Part shown: positions 8,732 to 18,772 of the stretch, piece after piece
Layout: the number at the start of each line of letters is the position of its first letter
Position numbering within the stretch: the stretch's first letter is position 1
NCBI GenBank assembly: GCA_903903985.1
Contig: CAIVAT010000002.1
Location: 1-54,531, forward strand
Origin: an uncultured Bacteroidales bacterium
Lineage (GTDB): Bacteria; Bacteroidota; Bacteroidia; Bacteroidales; FEN-979
Reading direction: 5' to 3'
DNA length: 54,531 bases
Program-made: the position numbers and the translations under genes
The notes under the pieces: model-generated
Database searches by the model: none
Told to the model about the DNA's origin: nothing
Seen by the model: the letters and a program-made list of their open reading frames with translations, nothing else

Positions 8732-9553
8732 GTGAGGAACCTGATTTTATTTCCCGTTTTTATCCTGTTTATAATCGCTTCTGAACGGCTTGAAGCACAG
8801 TGTTTCAAGGGAAACACCTCGGTGGGAATGGGTGAGTACCTCTCTTACGATGTGTCATACAACCTGGGGCCCACCTGGTCAAACATTGCCCTGGTCACCT
8901 TTGTCACTACAAAGGAGGTGCTCGGTGGCAGGGAGGTATTGCATATGAAGCTCAACGGGAAAACTTATCCAATGTATGACCATTTGTTCAAGATACGCGA
9001 TTCCTATGAATCATGGGTCAACCCCCGGACCTGGGAGCCTATCAAGTTCCTTCAATACACGGTGCACAATAAGAATACCATCCTTCTTTCACAACTCTTT
9101 TACCCTGCCCAGTTATTCTTTTTATATTCCTATAAGCTCAATAATGAGCCGGTAACCAAAGGCCAGATCCCGGTTGAGAAGTGCATGTACGACATGGTTT
9201 CGGCCTCCTATTTTCCACGCACTCTTGATCTTGAAAATATGCGGCCAGGAACAGCGATACCGGTATCCCTGGTTTTCAACAATCAGCCTACCAGCCTGCA
9301 GATGATTGCGGCGGGTAAAGGCACCATAGAGGCCCGCAATGGAAAGAAGTATCTTTGCAACAAATTCACGATCAGGATTAACAGCACGGTATACTTTTTC
9401 AAGGAGGGATCGGATGTGGTGGTATGGCTCACCGCAGATAAGAATAAAGTACCCGTATTTGTCGAAGCTGAACTGATCATCGGCTCGGTAAAGATCTATC
9501 TGAAAGAGGCAAAGGGATTAAGGAATACAATGACTGCATCGATTCTTAAATGA
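8732..9553 (+). CDS. DUF3108-type exported protein
   Basis: A 273-residue protein starting at GTG. The first 22 residues form a signal peptide ending in EAQ. The remainder is beta-rich with GEYLSYDVSYNLGPTWSNIA near residue 31, which is the hallmark opening of DUF3108 proteins (periplasmic, lipocalin-like beta barrel of unknown function, common in Bacteroidota). DUF3108 genes often sit in envelope loci. Its base composition is visibly more GC-rich than the WbsX genes before it, so it may have a different origin. Role in this cluster unknown. Confidence 0.8.
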   Translation: MRNLILFPVFILFIIASERLEAQCFKGNTSVGMGEYLSYDVSYNLGPTWSNIALVTFVTTKEVLGGREVLHMKLNGKTYPMYDHLFKIRDSYESWVNPRTWEPIKFLQYTVHNKNTILLSQLFYPAQLFFLYSYKLNNEPVTKGQIPVEKCMYDMVSASYFPRTLDLENMRPGTAIPVSLVFNNQPTSLQMIAAGKGTIEARNGKKYLCNKFTIRINSTVYFFKEGSDVVVWLTADKNKVPVFVEAELIIGSVKIYLKEAKGLRNTMTASILK

Positions 9554-9615
9554 CCCGGCCGGATTTTAATCCTATTTTGAATGAAATTTAACAGGCTCTA
9601 AGCAGCTTTGGGGAA

Positions 9616-12600
9616 ATGGTAAAGGGGATATCCAATCGGACAGCAATAATAATATATGCAGTTCTTACCCTGTTGGTAACGGGATTAGTTGGATATAAAG
9701 AATATAAAGCATTCAATATTTTATATTTCATTGTCAGAATGGGCTCTTCAACCAATGGAGTTTGTCAGGTCTATTTTGATACAGGGAATGGTTATAATGG
9801 GAAGGATTCATATAAATTTCATTTACAAAATAAAAACTTACAAAAATATATTTTCTTGATACCAGCGAATGATGGTATCAAATCAATTCGATTTGATCCA
9901 TTGGACACGGCTGGAGAAGTTCAGATAAAAGCCGCCCGGATCGTAAACAAGCAAGGTGATATTATTAAAAAGTTTTCTCTCCGTGATTTTAAGGCAGTAA
10001 ATCAGATAAGTGCAATGAATATTAATAAAGGCATTCTGAATATTAAAACCCTTGAAAATGCAAAGGACCCAATACTTGAAATAGCAAACTCCTCCCTCGA
10101 TAAATATACCATCGGGACAGATTATCTGAAAAAGCATGGATGGATAATCACCGGATATGGTTTGCTGAGTTTCCTTATTCTGTCAGGATTGAATTACCTG
10201 GTGATGTTTTTCTGGCGCAAACGATCTTTTTTTAGCGGTTTGCGGCACCTGAAAAAGTATCTGACGGTGTATGCCAAAATACTTTATGAATTTATCTTTA
10301 GGAACCTGGGCCTGGCGACCAACGTCGGTTTATGGATTGTAGTGCTGATCACAATCATTGCTGTATTCGTCCCATTTTCTCCAAGTATGCCAGCGGCCGG
10401 TCTTGATCCTTCGTGGATGTTTGGAATGAATCAAGGAATAGCTCAGGGTCTCTCCATCGGGAAGGAAATCATATTTACCTTCGGGCCATTTGCCTCCGTT
10501 TTTACGCAGTTATACCACCCATCAACAGATTTCATGATGGTTGGTGGAAGTCTGTATTTGGCTTTGTCATATTTGGCATGTTTTATCATTTTAATGAGAG
10601 GTGTTCGGTTGCCCTGGGTTTTGGCCTTTTGCGCCAGCCTCGCCGGATTGATGTATTTGCGTGATGCTTTGTTTTTTTCATTTCCGCTGCTTGTCGGATT
10701 GACTACCTTCAAAATAGTATTTTCAGCAGATGGGGCGATAGCCAGGAGCAGATACGCCCCATTTTTAGTGGCATTGATGTTTGCACCCTTCGGTTTGATC
10801 CCCCTGATAAAGGGGACCATGTTGATCCTGTGTGTCGCAATTGCTGTATTGTGTTCAGTTTTTTTTGTTGTTAACAGGAAGAGCGTTCTCGCAATAATTT
10901 GCCTGGTTTCTCCTTTGGTTTCGATACTCTTATTTTGGATAGCATCGGGACAATCCGTTACTAGTCTTCCAAATTACTTCACTAGCATGGGTTCCATTGT
11001 CTCCGGCTTTACTGAAGCCATGTCCAGTAGCGGCAGCACCCTGGAGATAATTTTTTATTTGGTTGCCTCCGTTTTTATATTGGTGTCAATATCCCTGCAA
11101 AAGCAAATAAACCGTTCATCAAAAATATTTTTATTGTGCATTTTATTCGTTTTTTTGTTCCTGGCCTTTAAAGCCGGTTTTGTTCGTCATGATCTACATG
11201 CAGTTACGCCGGCCATATCTATTTTGATGGCAGCGCTGTTGCTTCCTTTTATTTTTAATTCACGCATGCTCCTCTTAGCCATTGTTTTTTCATTGATTTC
11301 ATGTCTATACATTTATAGTCATTACGTCAATATCTCACCATCTAATATTTTCAATAACATCGTATCAACTTATTCAACTCAGTGGCATGGCTTTAAAAAT
11401 AGAATCGAAATTGGAAACTGGCCAAGGCGTGACTTTGATACAGTCATGACCTCCTTGCGAAAGCAAGCATCTTTTCCTGTTTTGCAAGGCACAACAGACA
11501 TTTACTCCTTCAATCAGGCCTATTTGATTTCTTCCGGAAACACCTGGTCTCCCCGCCCAATATTTCAGAGCTATTCTGTTTACACGCCAGCGCTGGCTGA
11601 GATCAACAGGAACCATCTCCTGGGGGAGCAGGCGCCAGATAATATTATTTTTAGCGTAGAACCAATTAGTGGGAGGGTTCCGTCGATTGAGGATGGGGCA
11701 AGTTGGCCGGTGCTGATGGCCAATTATCAGCCGACCCATGTTAAGAATGATTTTTTATTTCTCCGAAAAAAAGCAGGTACCAGTGAATATACAGAGCCAT
11801 TGAAGTTAACAAGCGAAACACATGCGTTCGGAGAGAATGTAAATATACCCCAATCAAGTCAATCAATATTTGCACAGCTCGAGATTAAACCAACTTTTTG
11901 GGGACGTATAGCAAGTCTCTTATTCAAGCCAAGCCAGCTTCAAATTACTTTTGAACTCAAAAACGGCAGAAAAAAGCAGTACCGCATGATCGCCGGCATG
12001 GCGAAATCCGGCTTTTTATTATCGCCACTCATCGAAAACACGGAAGAATTCGGAATGTTATATGTAAAAAATTGCTTTTTAGATGCAAAGCGGGTGAAAT
12101 CGTTCTCAATTTTGCCGGATCAAGGAAAATCCATGCTTTGGCACGATGAATATACCGTAACGCTAAGCCAGATTAGCGTCACTTCCGCGGTCGACTTTTC
12201 AAAAATAATTAAATTTGATAACTTTGACACGGAATTATCGGGATCTAAAGTAACATTCGAGGGGAAATGCAATGGCAATATTGATATGGTAGACAACATG
12301 TCTCCTGCCTCAGAGCGCATTTTAGTGTCAGGTATGCTGAGAGTTAATGGATGGCTGGCAACATCCCTTGATAAGGCGATGCTACAGGACACTGTTTATG
12401 TGGTTTTGACCGATGATCATGGCAATCGTTCATATTTAAGAACGCAGAGAACGCCTCGTCCAGATGTCGGCGAATATTTAAAGAATCCTGAACTTAAGGA
12501 TTGCGGTTTCAGCACGTTGGGCGATATATCATTACTGGAAGGGCAATATATTTTAAGTATTGCAGTAAAGCATTCTGATAAAATAAAGATTTATCCGCAA

Positions 12601-12642
12601 TTTAAAATTCCAATAACGATCACCAAATCTCAAGAGAATTAA
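9616..12642 (+). CDS. Large multi-pass membrane protein with sugar-binding-like flanking domains
   Basis: Residues 8-26 are a membrane anchor. Residues 35-160 carry a beta domain with YFDTGNGYNGKDS and IRFDPLDTAGEVQIK, a pattern I associate with outer domains of bacterial lipid-linked-sugar transferases. From about 172 to 570 there are ten or more membrane spans. Residues 740-880 are another beta region (FAQLEIKPTFWGRIASLLF). Residues 896-1005 resemble the GW...RPDV domain of the three paralogues at 16095, 18773 and 22551 (NGWLA, YVVL, TPRPDVGEY, CGF, GQYIL). The topology suggests a GT-C-like enzyme or polymerase, but I see no diagnostic catalytic motif, so function is open. Confidence 0.7.
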   Translation: MVKGISNRTAIIIYAVLTLLVTGLVGYKEYKAFNILYFIVRMGSSTNGVCQVYFDTGNGYNGKDSYKFHLQNKNLQKYIFLIPANDGIKSIRFDPLDTAGEVQIKAARIVNKQGDIIKKFSLRDFKAVNQISAMNINKGILNIKTLENAKDPILEIANSSLDKYTIGTDYLKKHGWIITGYGLLSFLILSGLNYLVMFFWRKRSFFSGLRHLKKYLTVYAKILYEFIFRNLGLATNVGLWIVVLITIIAVFVPFSPSMPAAGLDPSWMFGMNQGIAQGLSIGKEIIFTFGPFASVFTQLYHPSTDFMMVGGSLYLALSYLACFIILMRGVRLPWVLAFCASLAGLMYLRDALFFSFPLLVGLTTFKIVFSADGAIARSRYAPFLVALMFAPFGLIPLIKGTMLILCVAIAVLCSVFFVVNRKSVLAIICLVSPLVSILLFWIASGQSVTSLPNYFTSMGSIVSGFTEAMSSSGSTLEIIFYLVASVFILVSISLQKQINRSSKIFLLCILFVFLFLAFKAGFVRHDLHAVTPAISILMAALLLPFIFNSRMLLLAIVFSLISCLYIYSHYVNISPSNIFNNIVSTYSTQWHGFKNRIEIGNWPRRDFDTVMTSLRKQASFPVLQGTTDIYSFNQAYLISSGNTWSPRPIFQSYSVYTPALAEINRNHLLGEQAPDNIIFSVEPISGRVPSIEDGASWPVLMANYQPTHVKNDFLFLRKKAGTSEYTEPLKLTSETHAFGENVNIPQSSQSIFAQLEIKPTFWGRIASLLFKPSQLQITFELKNGRKKQYRMIAGMAKSGFLLSPLIENTEEFGMLYVKNCFLDAKRVKSFSILPDQGKSMLWHDEYTVTLSQISVTSAVDFSKIIKFDNFDTELSGSKVTFEGKCNGNIDMVDNMSPASERILVSGMLRVNGWLATSLDKAMLQDTVYVVLTDDHGNRSYLRTQRTPRPDVGEYLKNPELKDCGFSTLGDISLLEGQYILSIAVKHSDKIKIYPQFKIPITITKSQEN

Positions 12643-12659
12643 ACTTGGAGTGATATTAA

Positions 12660-13727
12660 ATGAAAAAAACAATCCTGATCACCGGTGGCTGTGGCTTTGT
12701 GGGTTCCAACCTTGCCGTTTTCTTTAAAACCAGCTATCCTGGTTATTCCATCATTGCCCTCGACAACCTCAAACGCCGGGGTTCTGAATTGAATATCAAC
12801 AGGTTGAAAGATGCAGGGGTGGAATTCATTCATGGTGATATCCGGAATAGGGAAGATTTCGACCAGGTAGGCCCGATTGACCTTTTAATCGAAGCATCGG
12901 CTGAACCATCCGTGCTTGCAGGCATCAACTCCTCGTTGGATTATCTTATCAACACCAACCTGAACGGGACCATCAATTGCCTGGGTTATGCGGCAAAACA
13001 TCAGGCCGGGTTTTTATTCCTTTCCACAAGCAGGGTATACCCGATTAAACATATAGAAAATATCCGTTTCACCGAAACCACCTCACGCTTTGAAATGCTC
13101 GCAGCGCAGGATATGACTGGCGTTTCGGCTGCCGGGATAAACGAAAACTTCCCGCTCGATGGCTGCCGCACATTTTATGGCGCGACCAAACTCGCTTCCG
13201 AACTGCTCATCCATGAATACAATGCCATGCTTAGGATGAAAACCGTGATCAACCGGTGTGGTGTCATCACGGGTCCTTATCAAATGGGGAAAGTGGATCA
13301 GGGTGTGGTGGTGCTGTGGGTTGCCCGCCATTTCTGGAAAAACAAGCTCGGCTATTTCGGTTACGGGGGCGAAGGCAAGCAGGTGCGCGATATCCTTCAC
13401 ATCCATGACCTCTACCGCCTGATTGACCTCCAGGTTCATGATATGGATAAATTTAACGGCCAGGTTTTCAATGTGGGCGGTGGCCACGGGTGCAGTGTTT
13501 CGCTCAAAGAGTTGACGGCCCTTTGCGAAGAGGTGACCGGGAATAAAATAGTGATTGAAAATATCCCGGAAAACAGGCAGGCCGATATCAGGACCTATAT
13601 CACCGACAATACAAAAATAACGGCCCTTTCCGGATGGAGACCCGAAAAGAACCCAAAAGATATCATCGCGGAAATTCATGGATGGATTAGAGAAAACCAA
13701 CTGATTTTAAACAATATACTTAACTAA
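12660..13727 (+). CDS. NAD-dependent epimerase, CDP-paratose/tyvelose 2-epimerase-like
   Basis: An extended SDR enzyme of 355 residues. The Rossmann glycine motif GGCGFVGSN is at 9-17, the active-site pair is LSTSRVY plus YGATK (Tyr and Lys intact), and the substrate half contains [22 protein letters not shown] and [15 protein letters not shown], closely resembling CDP-tyvelose/paratose 2-epimerases (RfbE family). It should interconvert a CDP-dideoxyhexose or a related nucleotide sugar for the surface glycan. No CDP-glucose dehydratase or reductase genes are in the window, so the actual substrate is uncertain. It is followed after 13 bases by a second SDR and the two are probably one operon. 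Confidence 0.82.
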   Translation: MKKTILITGGCGFVGSNLAVFFKTSYPGYSIIALDNLKRRGSELNINRLKDAGVEFIHGDIRNREDFDQVGPIDLLIEASAEPSVLAGINSSLDYLINTNLNGTINCLGYAAKHQAGFLFLSTSRVYPIKHIENIRFTETTSRFEMLAAQDMTGVSAAGINENFPLDGCRTFYGATKLASELLIHEYNAMLRMKTVINRCGVITGPYQMGKVDQGVVVLWVARHFWKNKLGYFGYGGEGKQVRDILHIHDLYRLIDLQVHDMDKFNGQVFNVGGGHGCSVSLKELTALCEEVTGNKIVIENIPENRQADIRTYITDNTKITALSGWRPEKNPKDIIAEIHGWIRENQLILNNILN

Positions 13728-13740
13728 ATCCTTTACCATT

Positions 13741-14802
13741 ATGAAAATTGCAATCGTAACCGGATCTGCCGGGTTGATCGGCAGTGAATCTGTTGACTTT
13801 TTATCGACGAAGTTTGATAAAATTATTGGCATTGATAATAATTTACGGGCCTACTTTTTTGGCGAAAATGCATCTACCGAATGGAACAGAAAGCATTTGG
13901 AAGAAACGTATCCCAATTATCTGCATTATGGAACCGATATCAGGGATTACAAGGCAATGGAAAACATTTTCAAAGAATATTCCGGTGATATCAGGATGAT
14001 CGTCCATGCTGCCGCACAACCCAGCCACGACTGGGCCGCCAATGAACCCATCACCGATTTTACCGTCAATGCCAATGGCACACTGAACATGCTGGAACTG
14101 ACCCGGCAGTATTGCCCCACGGCAGTTTTCATATATACCTCTACCAACAAAGTTTATGGAGATACCCCGAATTTTCTTCCGTTGGTTGAACTTGAGACCC
14201 GCTGGGAAATTGACAAATCGCACAAATATTTTGAGCATGGCATCGACGAATTCATGAGTATAGACCACAGCAAACATTCGCTTTTCGGTGCATCGAAAGC
14301 AGCTGCAGATATATTGTCGCAGGAATATGGCCGGTATTTTAACATGAATGTTGGGGTATTCCGTGGTGGCTGCCTTACAGGCCCAAACCATTCAGGAACC
14401 ATGTTGCATGGCTTCCTGTCGTACCTGATGAAGTGTGCGATAACAGGCGATCAGTACACGATTTATGGTTATAAGGGGAAGCAGGTACGCGATAATATCC
14501 ATAGCTGGGACCTGGTGAATATGTTCTGGCATTTCTATCAGAATCCCCGCCAGGGAGAAGCCTACAATGCAGGAGGAGGAAGGTATTCCAATTGTTCCAT
14601 GCAGGAAGCGATAACGCTCTCTGAGAAAATTACCGGCAGGAAAATGAACTATTCCTATTCAGAAACCAACCGAATCGGCGATCACATCTGGTATATCAGT
14701 GACCTCTCAAAATTCAAGTCGCACTATCCCGGGTGGAACTGGACCTATAACCTGGAAGATATCCTGGTACAGATCTACAATGGGATGAGAAACCGGTTGT
14801 AA
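13741..14802 (+). CDS. Extended SDR, epimerase-like, catalytic Tyr replaced by Phe
   Basis: 353 residues of the SDR family, also closest in pattern to proteins annotated CDP-paratose 2-epimerase. The nucleotide motif is GSAGLIGSE near 8-16 and the active-site Ser/Thr strand is [10 protein letters not shown]. The usual YxxxK reads [11 protein letters not shown], with Phe where the catalytic Tyr is expected and Lys kept. [17 protein letters not shown] and [15 protein letters not shown] are the substrate-side motifs. I recall the same Phe in other members of this subgroup, so it may be a subgroup property and not a defect. It follows the first SDR by 13 bases; the pair may work in succession or as a heteromer. 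Confidence 0.8.
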   Translation: MKIAIVTGSAGLIGSESVDFLSTKFDKIIGIDNNLRAYFFGENASTEWNRKHLEETYPNYLHYGTDIRDYKAMENIFKEYSGDIRMIVHAAAQPSHDWAANEPITDFTVNANGTLNMLELTRQYCPTAVFIYTSTNKVYGDTPNFLPLVELETRWEIDKSHKYFEHGIDEFMSIDHSKHSLFGASKAAADILSQEYGRYFNMNVGVFRGGCLTGPNHSGTMLHGFLSYLMKCAITGDQYTIYGYKGKQVRDNIHSWDLVNMFWHFYQNPRQGEAYNAGGGRYSNCSMQEAITLSEKITGRKMNYSYSETNRIGDHIWYISDLSKFKSHYPGWNWTYNLEDILVQIYNGMRNRL

Positions 14803-14845
14803 GGCCGCAAACGCATTTACTGATGAGTATTAACTCTTTGCAACG

Positions 14846-15583
14846 ATGAAGTTATCGGTTGTTATTCCGGCCTATAACGAGGCAGACTCTTTACCTGAAA
14901 CCCTGTCGGTCCTTTTTTCTGAACTCTCAGGAGAAAACATCGATCATGAAATTCTCGTGATTAATGACAATTCGAAAGACAACACACTTGCCGTTCTTGA
15001 AAAACTGGGTGAAACAATTCCAACATTGCGTTTTCTTACAAATCAAGCCCCCAATGGATTTGGTTATGCCGTAAGAAAAGGGCTGGACAATTTTTCAGGG
15101 GATTGTGTAGCCGTAATGATGGCAGATCTTTCTGATTCCCCAAACGATCTCGTTAAATTCTACCGGACAATGGTGGAGGGGAATTATGATTGTGTGTTTG
15201 GAAGTCGCTTTATAAAAGGAGGCAAGACCTATGACTATCCCAGGGTGAAAAAAATAATCAACCGGGTTGCCAATTTTATCATTAAAGTTACCTTTCGGAT
15301 CAGGTATAACGACACTACCAATGCATTTAAACTTTACAAAAAGGAGACGATCGAAGGCATTAAACCATTTCTGTCACCACATTTTAATCTTACGATTGAA
15401 TTGCCTTTAAAAGCGATCATCAGGGGGTATTCCTATACAGTCGTTCCCAATTCCTGGAGAAACAGGAAACATGGCCAATCGAAATTGAAGATCCGGGAAA
15501 TGGGGAGCCGCTACCTCTTTATTTTATTGTATTGCCTGATTGAAAAATTCTTTACAAGGGGTGATTTTAAGAAAAAATGGTAA
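14846..15583 (+). CDS. GT2 glycosyltransferase, DPM1-like
   Basis: A compact 245-residue family 2 glycosyltransferase: VVIPAYNEADSLPE at 5-18, ILVINDNSKDNT, and the DLSDSP acidic site near 95. It matches the polyprenyl-phosphate mannosyltransferase (DPM1) subgroup in length and motif spacing, and lacks C-terminal membrane spans. It would transfer a sugar from a nucleotide donor to polyprenyl phosphate on the cytoplasmic face, supplying GT-C enzymes such as those at 9616 or 23583. It lies 43 bases after the SDR pair and ends that co-directional run. Confidence 0.85.
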   Translation: MKLSVVIPAYNEADSLPETLSVLFSELSGENIDHEILVINDNSKDNTLAVLEKLGETIPTLRFLTNQAPNGFGYAVRKGLDNFSGDCVAVMMADLSDSPNDLVKFYRTMVEGNYDCVFGSRFIKGGKTYDYPRVKKIINRVANFIIKVTFRIRYNDTTNAFKLYKKETIEGIKPFLSPHFNLTIELPLKAIIRGYSYTVVPNSWRNRKHGQSKLKIREMGSRYLFILLYCLIEKFFTRGDFKKKW

Positions 15584-16094
15584 TCAGCAAGGGTGCGCAT
15601 TTATTCTTATTGTACAGCATGTTTGGTGAATAAATATTGTTTAAGATTCTTTTAGGGATCCAGCACCATCGTACCAGTTACAGTCAAGAAACCTTAGCCT
15701 GCTGTTAAGGACCTCTCTCCGGTCCTCCCCTTGGAGGGGAGGGAGAAGGTCGGGTTTGCAGTCAGCATTGATGTCCCAGGCATATTTAATTATTTAAATG
15801 ATTAACAGATTTTTAGGGAGTCTGATTTGGCAGGATATCCCCCTCCCCTCCAAGGGGAGGGCCGGGGAGGGGTCCTTTAGAATCAAAGTTCCACCCGTTA
15901 ATATCAACAGGTATGATTCTGATTAACAAATTCTTTAAAGTCAATCTTTGCACGGGAATGAGAAATTGTAATTAATTGTTAATTTTGCAGCGGGGATTCA
16001 ATTTCAGTGCAATTCAACAACCAGAATAAGATATATGTATCTGGATAACAAGCAATTATAGATATTTTAACAATAAAAACCAGGAGATCGAAAA
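15584..16094. other. Long intergenic region carrying a facing pair of GC-rich palindromes
   Basis: No gene is seen. The region contains two related GC-rich elements in opposite orientation (15707-15743 and 15841-15877) and, after them, AT-rich DNA leading to the gene at 16095. The purine-rich CAGGAGAT at 16081-16088 lies close to the ATG at 16095. Confidence 0.5.
15707..15877. repeat. Inverted pair of REP-like GC-rich palindromes
   Basis: The left arm (15707-15743) contains TCCTCCCCTTGGAGGGGAGG. The right arm (15841-15877) read on the other strand gives almost the same sequence, including AAGGACC, CTCCCC, CCGG and the core palindrome CCCTCCCCTTGGAGGGGAGG. Each arm is itself a hairpin. The two arms are separated by about 97 bases of AT-rich DNA. 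A related but diverged element is at 37230-37280. The layout is that of a BIME-like pair of REP elements. Confidence 0.75.
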
Positions 16095-17006
16095 ATGAAA
16101 TCGAAAAAAGCAGTAACAATCGCATTGGGTTCAATAATTCTTATTGCAGTTATTTTTAGTGTCTATTATTTTTTCATCAGGGATGATAAAGGGAAAAATG
16201 TGGCAAAACTTGTAGAGATGACTGTGCCTGTTCCCACACAGAATATAACATCGAATATTGAAGAGGTGATGATTGAAAAATCGATGCTGAAAAAAGATGT
16301 CATGATGATAAAGGGATGGGCCTTCAAACAAAATGTTAAGGAAAAAACCCGGGAAATGTATCTTGTTTTGAAAGCAGAAGATAGCACCATGGTCTTTGAT
16401 CTTGAAAATGACAATCTTCCCAGACCTGATGTAACTAAGTATTTCAAAATGACTGGAGGCGCTGATAACCATGGTTTTGATGGATATATTCCCCTGGATA
16501 ATTTAAAAGACTCCTCATACCGGATCGGATTTATAATAAAAGATGCATCGGGGCAATATTTCTCAATGTCTCAGAAGAAACTTGTTTTTTCCGATGGGTC
16601 CGTTAAGCTCAATGATTCTAAGTTTTTAGAAAACCGTGTTTCAATTCCTATTCAGCCTACAACTGACAAAATCCAGTATAATTTAGAAAAGTGCGATTTT
16701 TCAGGGAACAAAGTGAATATCAGAGGATGGGCGAATTTGGAGGGAATGAACACGGACTCAATGAAAACATACATAGTTTTAAAGAATACAAAAACAACAG
16801 CGGTTTTTTCAGTGGTTGTGGAAACGAGAAAGGATGTCACTATCTACTATAAAAAGACGGGGTTGAACCTTGATTTATCTGGTTTTACCTGTATGATCGA
16901 GGGAGGAGACCTAGAGGCGGGTAAATATCAGGTATGTATCTATATTGTCAGTGGGAGCGTGGCGGGGTTCATTTATTCCCACAATTTCGTGGATATCGTA
17001 AAATGA
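16095..17006 (+). CDS. Single-pass protein with two GW...RPDV domains (paralogue 1)
   Basis: 303 residues: short cytoplasmic N-terminus, membrane anchor at 6-28, then two related beta-rich domains at about 52-166 and 194-301. Domain 1 has IKGWAF (72-77), MYLVLK (88-93), RPDVTKY (110-116), HGFDGYIPL (126-134) and YRIGFII (142-148). Domain 2 has IRGWA (209-213), TYIVLK (225-230), RKDVTIY (245-251), SGF (262-264) and GKYQV (276-280). The same two-domain layout is seen at 18773 and 22551. The GW-to-RPDV-to-GF pattern resembles accessory domains appended to some bacterial glycosyltransferases. Predicted topology places the domains outside the cytoplasm. Function unknown; a glycan-binding or scaffold role is a guess. 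Confidence 0.8.
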   Translation: MKSKKAVTIALGSIILIAVIFSVYYFFIRDDKGKNVAKLVEMTVPVPTQNITSNIEEVMIEKSMLKKDVMMIKGWAFKQNVKEKTREMYLVLKAEDSTMVFDLENDNLPRPDVTKYFKMTGGADNHGFDGYIPLDNLKDSSYRIGFIIKDASGQYFSMSQKKLVFSDGSVKLNDSKFLENRVSIPIQPTTDKIQYNLEKCDFSGNKVNIRGWANLEGMNTDSMKTYIVLKNTKTTAVFSVVVETRKDVTIYYKKTGLNLDLSGFTCMIEGGDLEAGKYQVCIYIVSGSVAGFIYSHNFVDIVK

Positions 17007-17191
17007 TTCAATGCCCACGTGATTTATGTAAGCCTGCTAAATCGCCCTGTAAATTTTGAAACTAAACCGAAAACTCAATTGTTGTATTTCCTGCCGGGAA
17101 ACTCCGGGATCAAAAATCCATCTGCATTTGTAAACTTCAGAGAGGAAGCGTGTTTGCTGAGGAGACAACGATTATTGAATCTGACAAGGAT

Positions 17192-18772
17192 ATGAAGTTT
17201 ATTAAAGCAGTCCCTTTTGCTAGGCTGTTGCCGGTTCTCACCGTTTGGCTGACTGGAATATATCCCGTTGTGGTTTTATACGTGCACAATGCCGATCAAT
17301 TGCTGCTGCGGCAGTTATTCTTTGCGATCCTCATTTCCCTAGCGCTTTCATCCATTGTATATGTTCTTTGGTTGTTCGTTTTGAAGAATGACCTTCAGGC
17401 AAGCCTGGCAACCGTGGTTTTTCTGTTTATTTTCTGGAATTACGGGTTACTTTACTCAGGCATTACTAAAATCGGGAATTTGCAGCACTGGCATGTGCTG
17501 CCCCTTTTGTTGTTCTTCTATTTTCACCTGGTCTATTTTATCACGAGGATCAGGCAGCACATAACGCTGAAGAATCTGAATATCATAATTATCATCCCGA
17601 TATCGCTTCTGGTCGTAATGAATCTTGTGACGATACTGCCTGTGGAATATAGGAGAATGATCGCCGCCAAAGATCATTCTCAAAGCAGAAATAAATCAAA
17701 TAAAGGTATTGCCGGTAAAAATTATCCGGATATTTATTTAATTATTTTGGACGAATATGCCAGCATTCATACTATAAAAGAGGAATGGGGTTATGACAAC
17801 AGCGGGTTTGCCGGCTTTTTAAGGGACAATGGTTTTTTTGTTGCTGAAAAAAGTGAAGCAAGGTACGACCAGACAACCTGGAATATGCCAAGCTTACTAA
17901 ACCTAGGCTATTTAACCGGGCCTGTTCAAAAGGAAGCCTTCCTGGATTATATTTATGAGCCCAACCGGATAAAAGGGTTGGCAATATATGATGTGCTGGC
18001 GAAAATTGATTTCGAAGAACAGATTAAAAGGTGGAACCATAATTTTCTCTTCAAGTATTTAATAAAACACGGTTACAAGACAATTGTCTTAGAGGGATTA
18101 AGCCAGCACTACTCAACGTTACACATTTGGGACGCTGACAGTACTTTTTCTTATCAGGATGTCAATGGATCTGATAGTTATAGTTTTTTAATAGATGCAT
18201 TTTACATCGAGTTGATTAAAAAAACGATGATTTTCCCTTTTGAAACATTTTTTAAAATTGATCAATCCTGCAATATAAATTATGCCGGGACAAAATATGT
18301 TATTAATTACCTGGAAAAGGATGCTTATCTCTCATCAGGTCCGAAATTCACATATGCTCATATCATGTGCCCGCATATCCCCTATGTTTTTGATAAAGAA
18401 GGGAACTATATTCTGCCAATTAATGAAAATGAACAGCTGAAAGGAGCTTTCATGCCGGCAAAAAACACGGTAAACGCAGCCTACCTTGAACAATATATTT
18501 ATATTACCAATGAGATTAAAAGTGTTGTTAAAAGTCAGATGCAGAACAAATCGGCGATCAGCCCGATCATAATTATCGAGAGTGATCACGGCCCAAGGCC
18601 CCATGAGGTTTTTTTAAAAGACAAAACACACTCGTTTGAGGTTTTTAATGCGGTCTATTTCCCGGATGGAGACTATCGAAACCTGAATGACAGCATCGCT
18701 CCTGTAAATACCATGAGAGTGGTTTTGAACAAGTTTTTCGGAGAGGCCTATAATATGTTGGAGGATCATTAG
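17192..18772 (+). CDS. Membrane-anchored alkaline-phosphatase-superfamily transferase (sulfatase/LtaS-like)
   Basis: Four membrane spans in the first 150 residues are followed by an extracytoplasmic sulfatase-fold domain. Using the numbering of a longer frame opened by GTG at 17150, the metal-site aspartate is D201 in IILDEYA, a candidate nucleophile is T242 or T243 in YDQTTWNMPS, and DHG at 479-481 supplies the other metal ligands. All key elements are present, so it is probably active. Architecture matches lipoteichoic acid synthase or phosphoethanolamine transferase-like enzymes, but sulfatase activity cannot be excluded. I prefer the ATG at 17192 because it directly precedes the first hydrophobic segment. 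Its stop abuts the next start (TAGATG), so it is co-translated with the 18773 protein. Confidence 0.82.
   Translation: MKFIKAVPFARLLPVLTVWLTGIYPVVVLYVHNADQLLLRQLFFAILISLALSSIVYVLWLFVLKNDLQASLATVVFLFIFWNYGLLYSGITKIGNLQHWHVLPLLLFFYFHLVYFITRIRQHITLKNLNIIIIIPISLLVVMNLVTILPVEYRRMIAAKDHSQSRNKSNKGIAGKNYPDIYLIILDEYASIHTIKEEWGYDNSGFAGFLRDNGFFVAEKSEARYDQTTWNMPSLLNLGYLTGPVQKEAFLDYIYEPNRIKGLAIYDVLAKIDFEEQIKRWNHNFLFKYLIKHGYKTIVLEGLSQHYSTLHIWDADSTFSYQDVNGSDSYSFLIDAFYIELIKKTMIFPFETFFKIDQSCNINYAGTKYVINYLEKDAYLSSGPKFTYAHIMCPHIPYVFDKEGNYILPINENEQLKGAFMPAKNTVNAAYLEQYIYITNEIKSVVKSQMQNKSAISPIIIIESDHGPRPHEVFLKDKTHSFEVFNAVYFPDGDYRNLNDSIAPVNTMRVVLNKFFGEAYNMLEDH

Noticed and set aside
13083..13700. 205-codon minus-strand frame opposite the first SDR gene
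   Set aside because: It lies fully opposite a clear epimerase; composition and sequence look like an antisense shadow.
15707..15877. Possible CRISPR or rho-independent terminator
   Set aside because: Only two inverted palindromes with one spacer, no direct repeats and no U-tract; better explained as REP-like.
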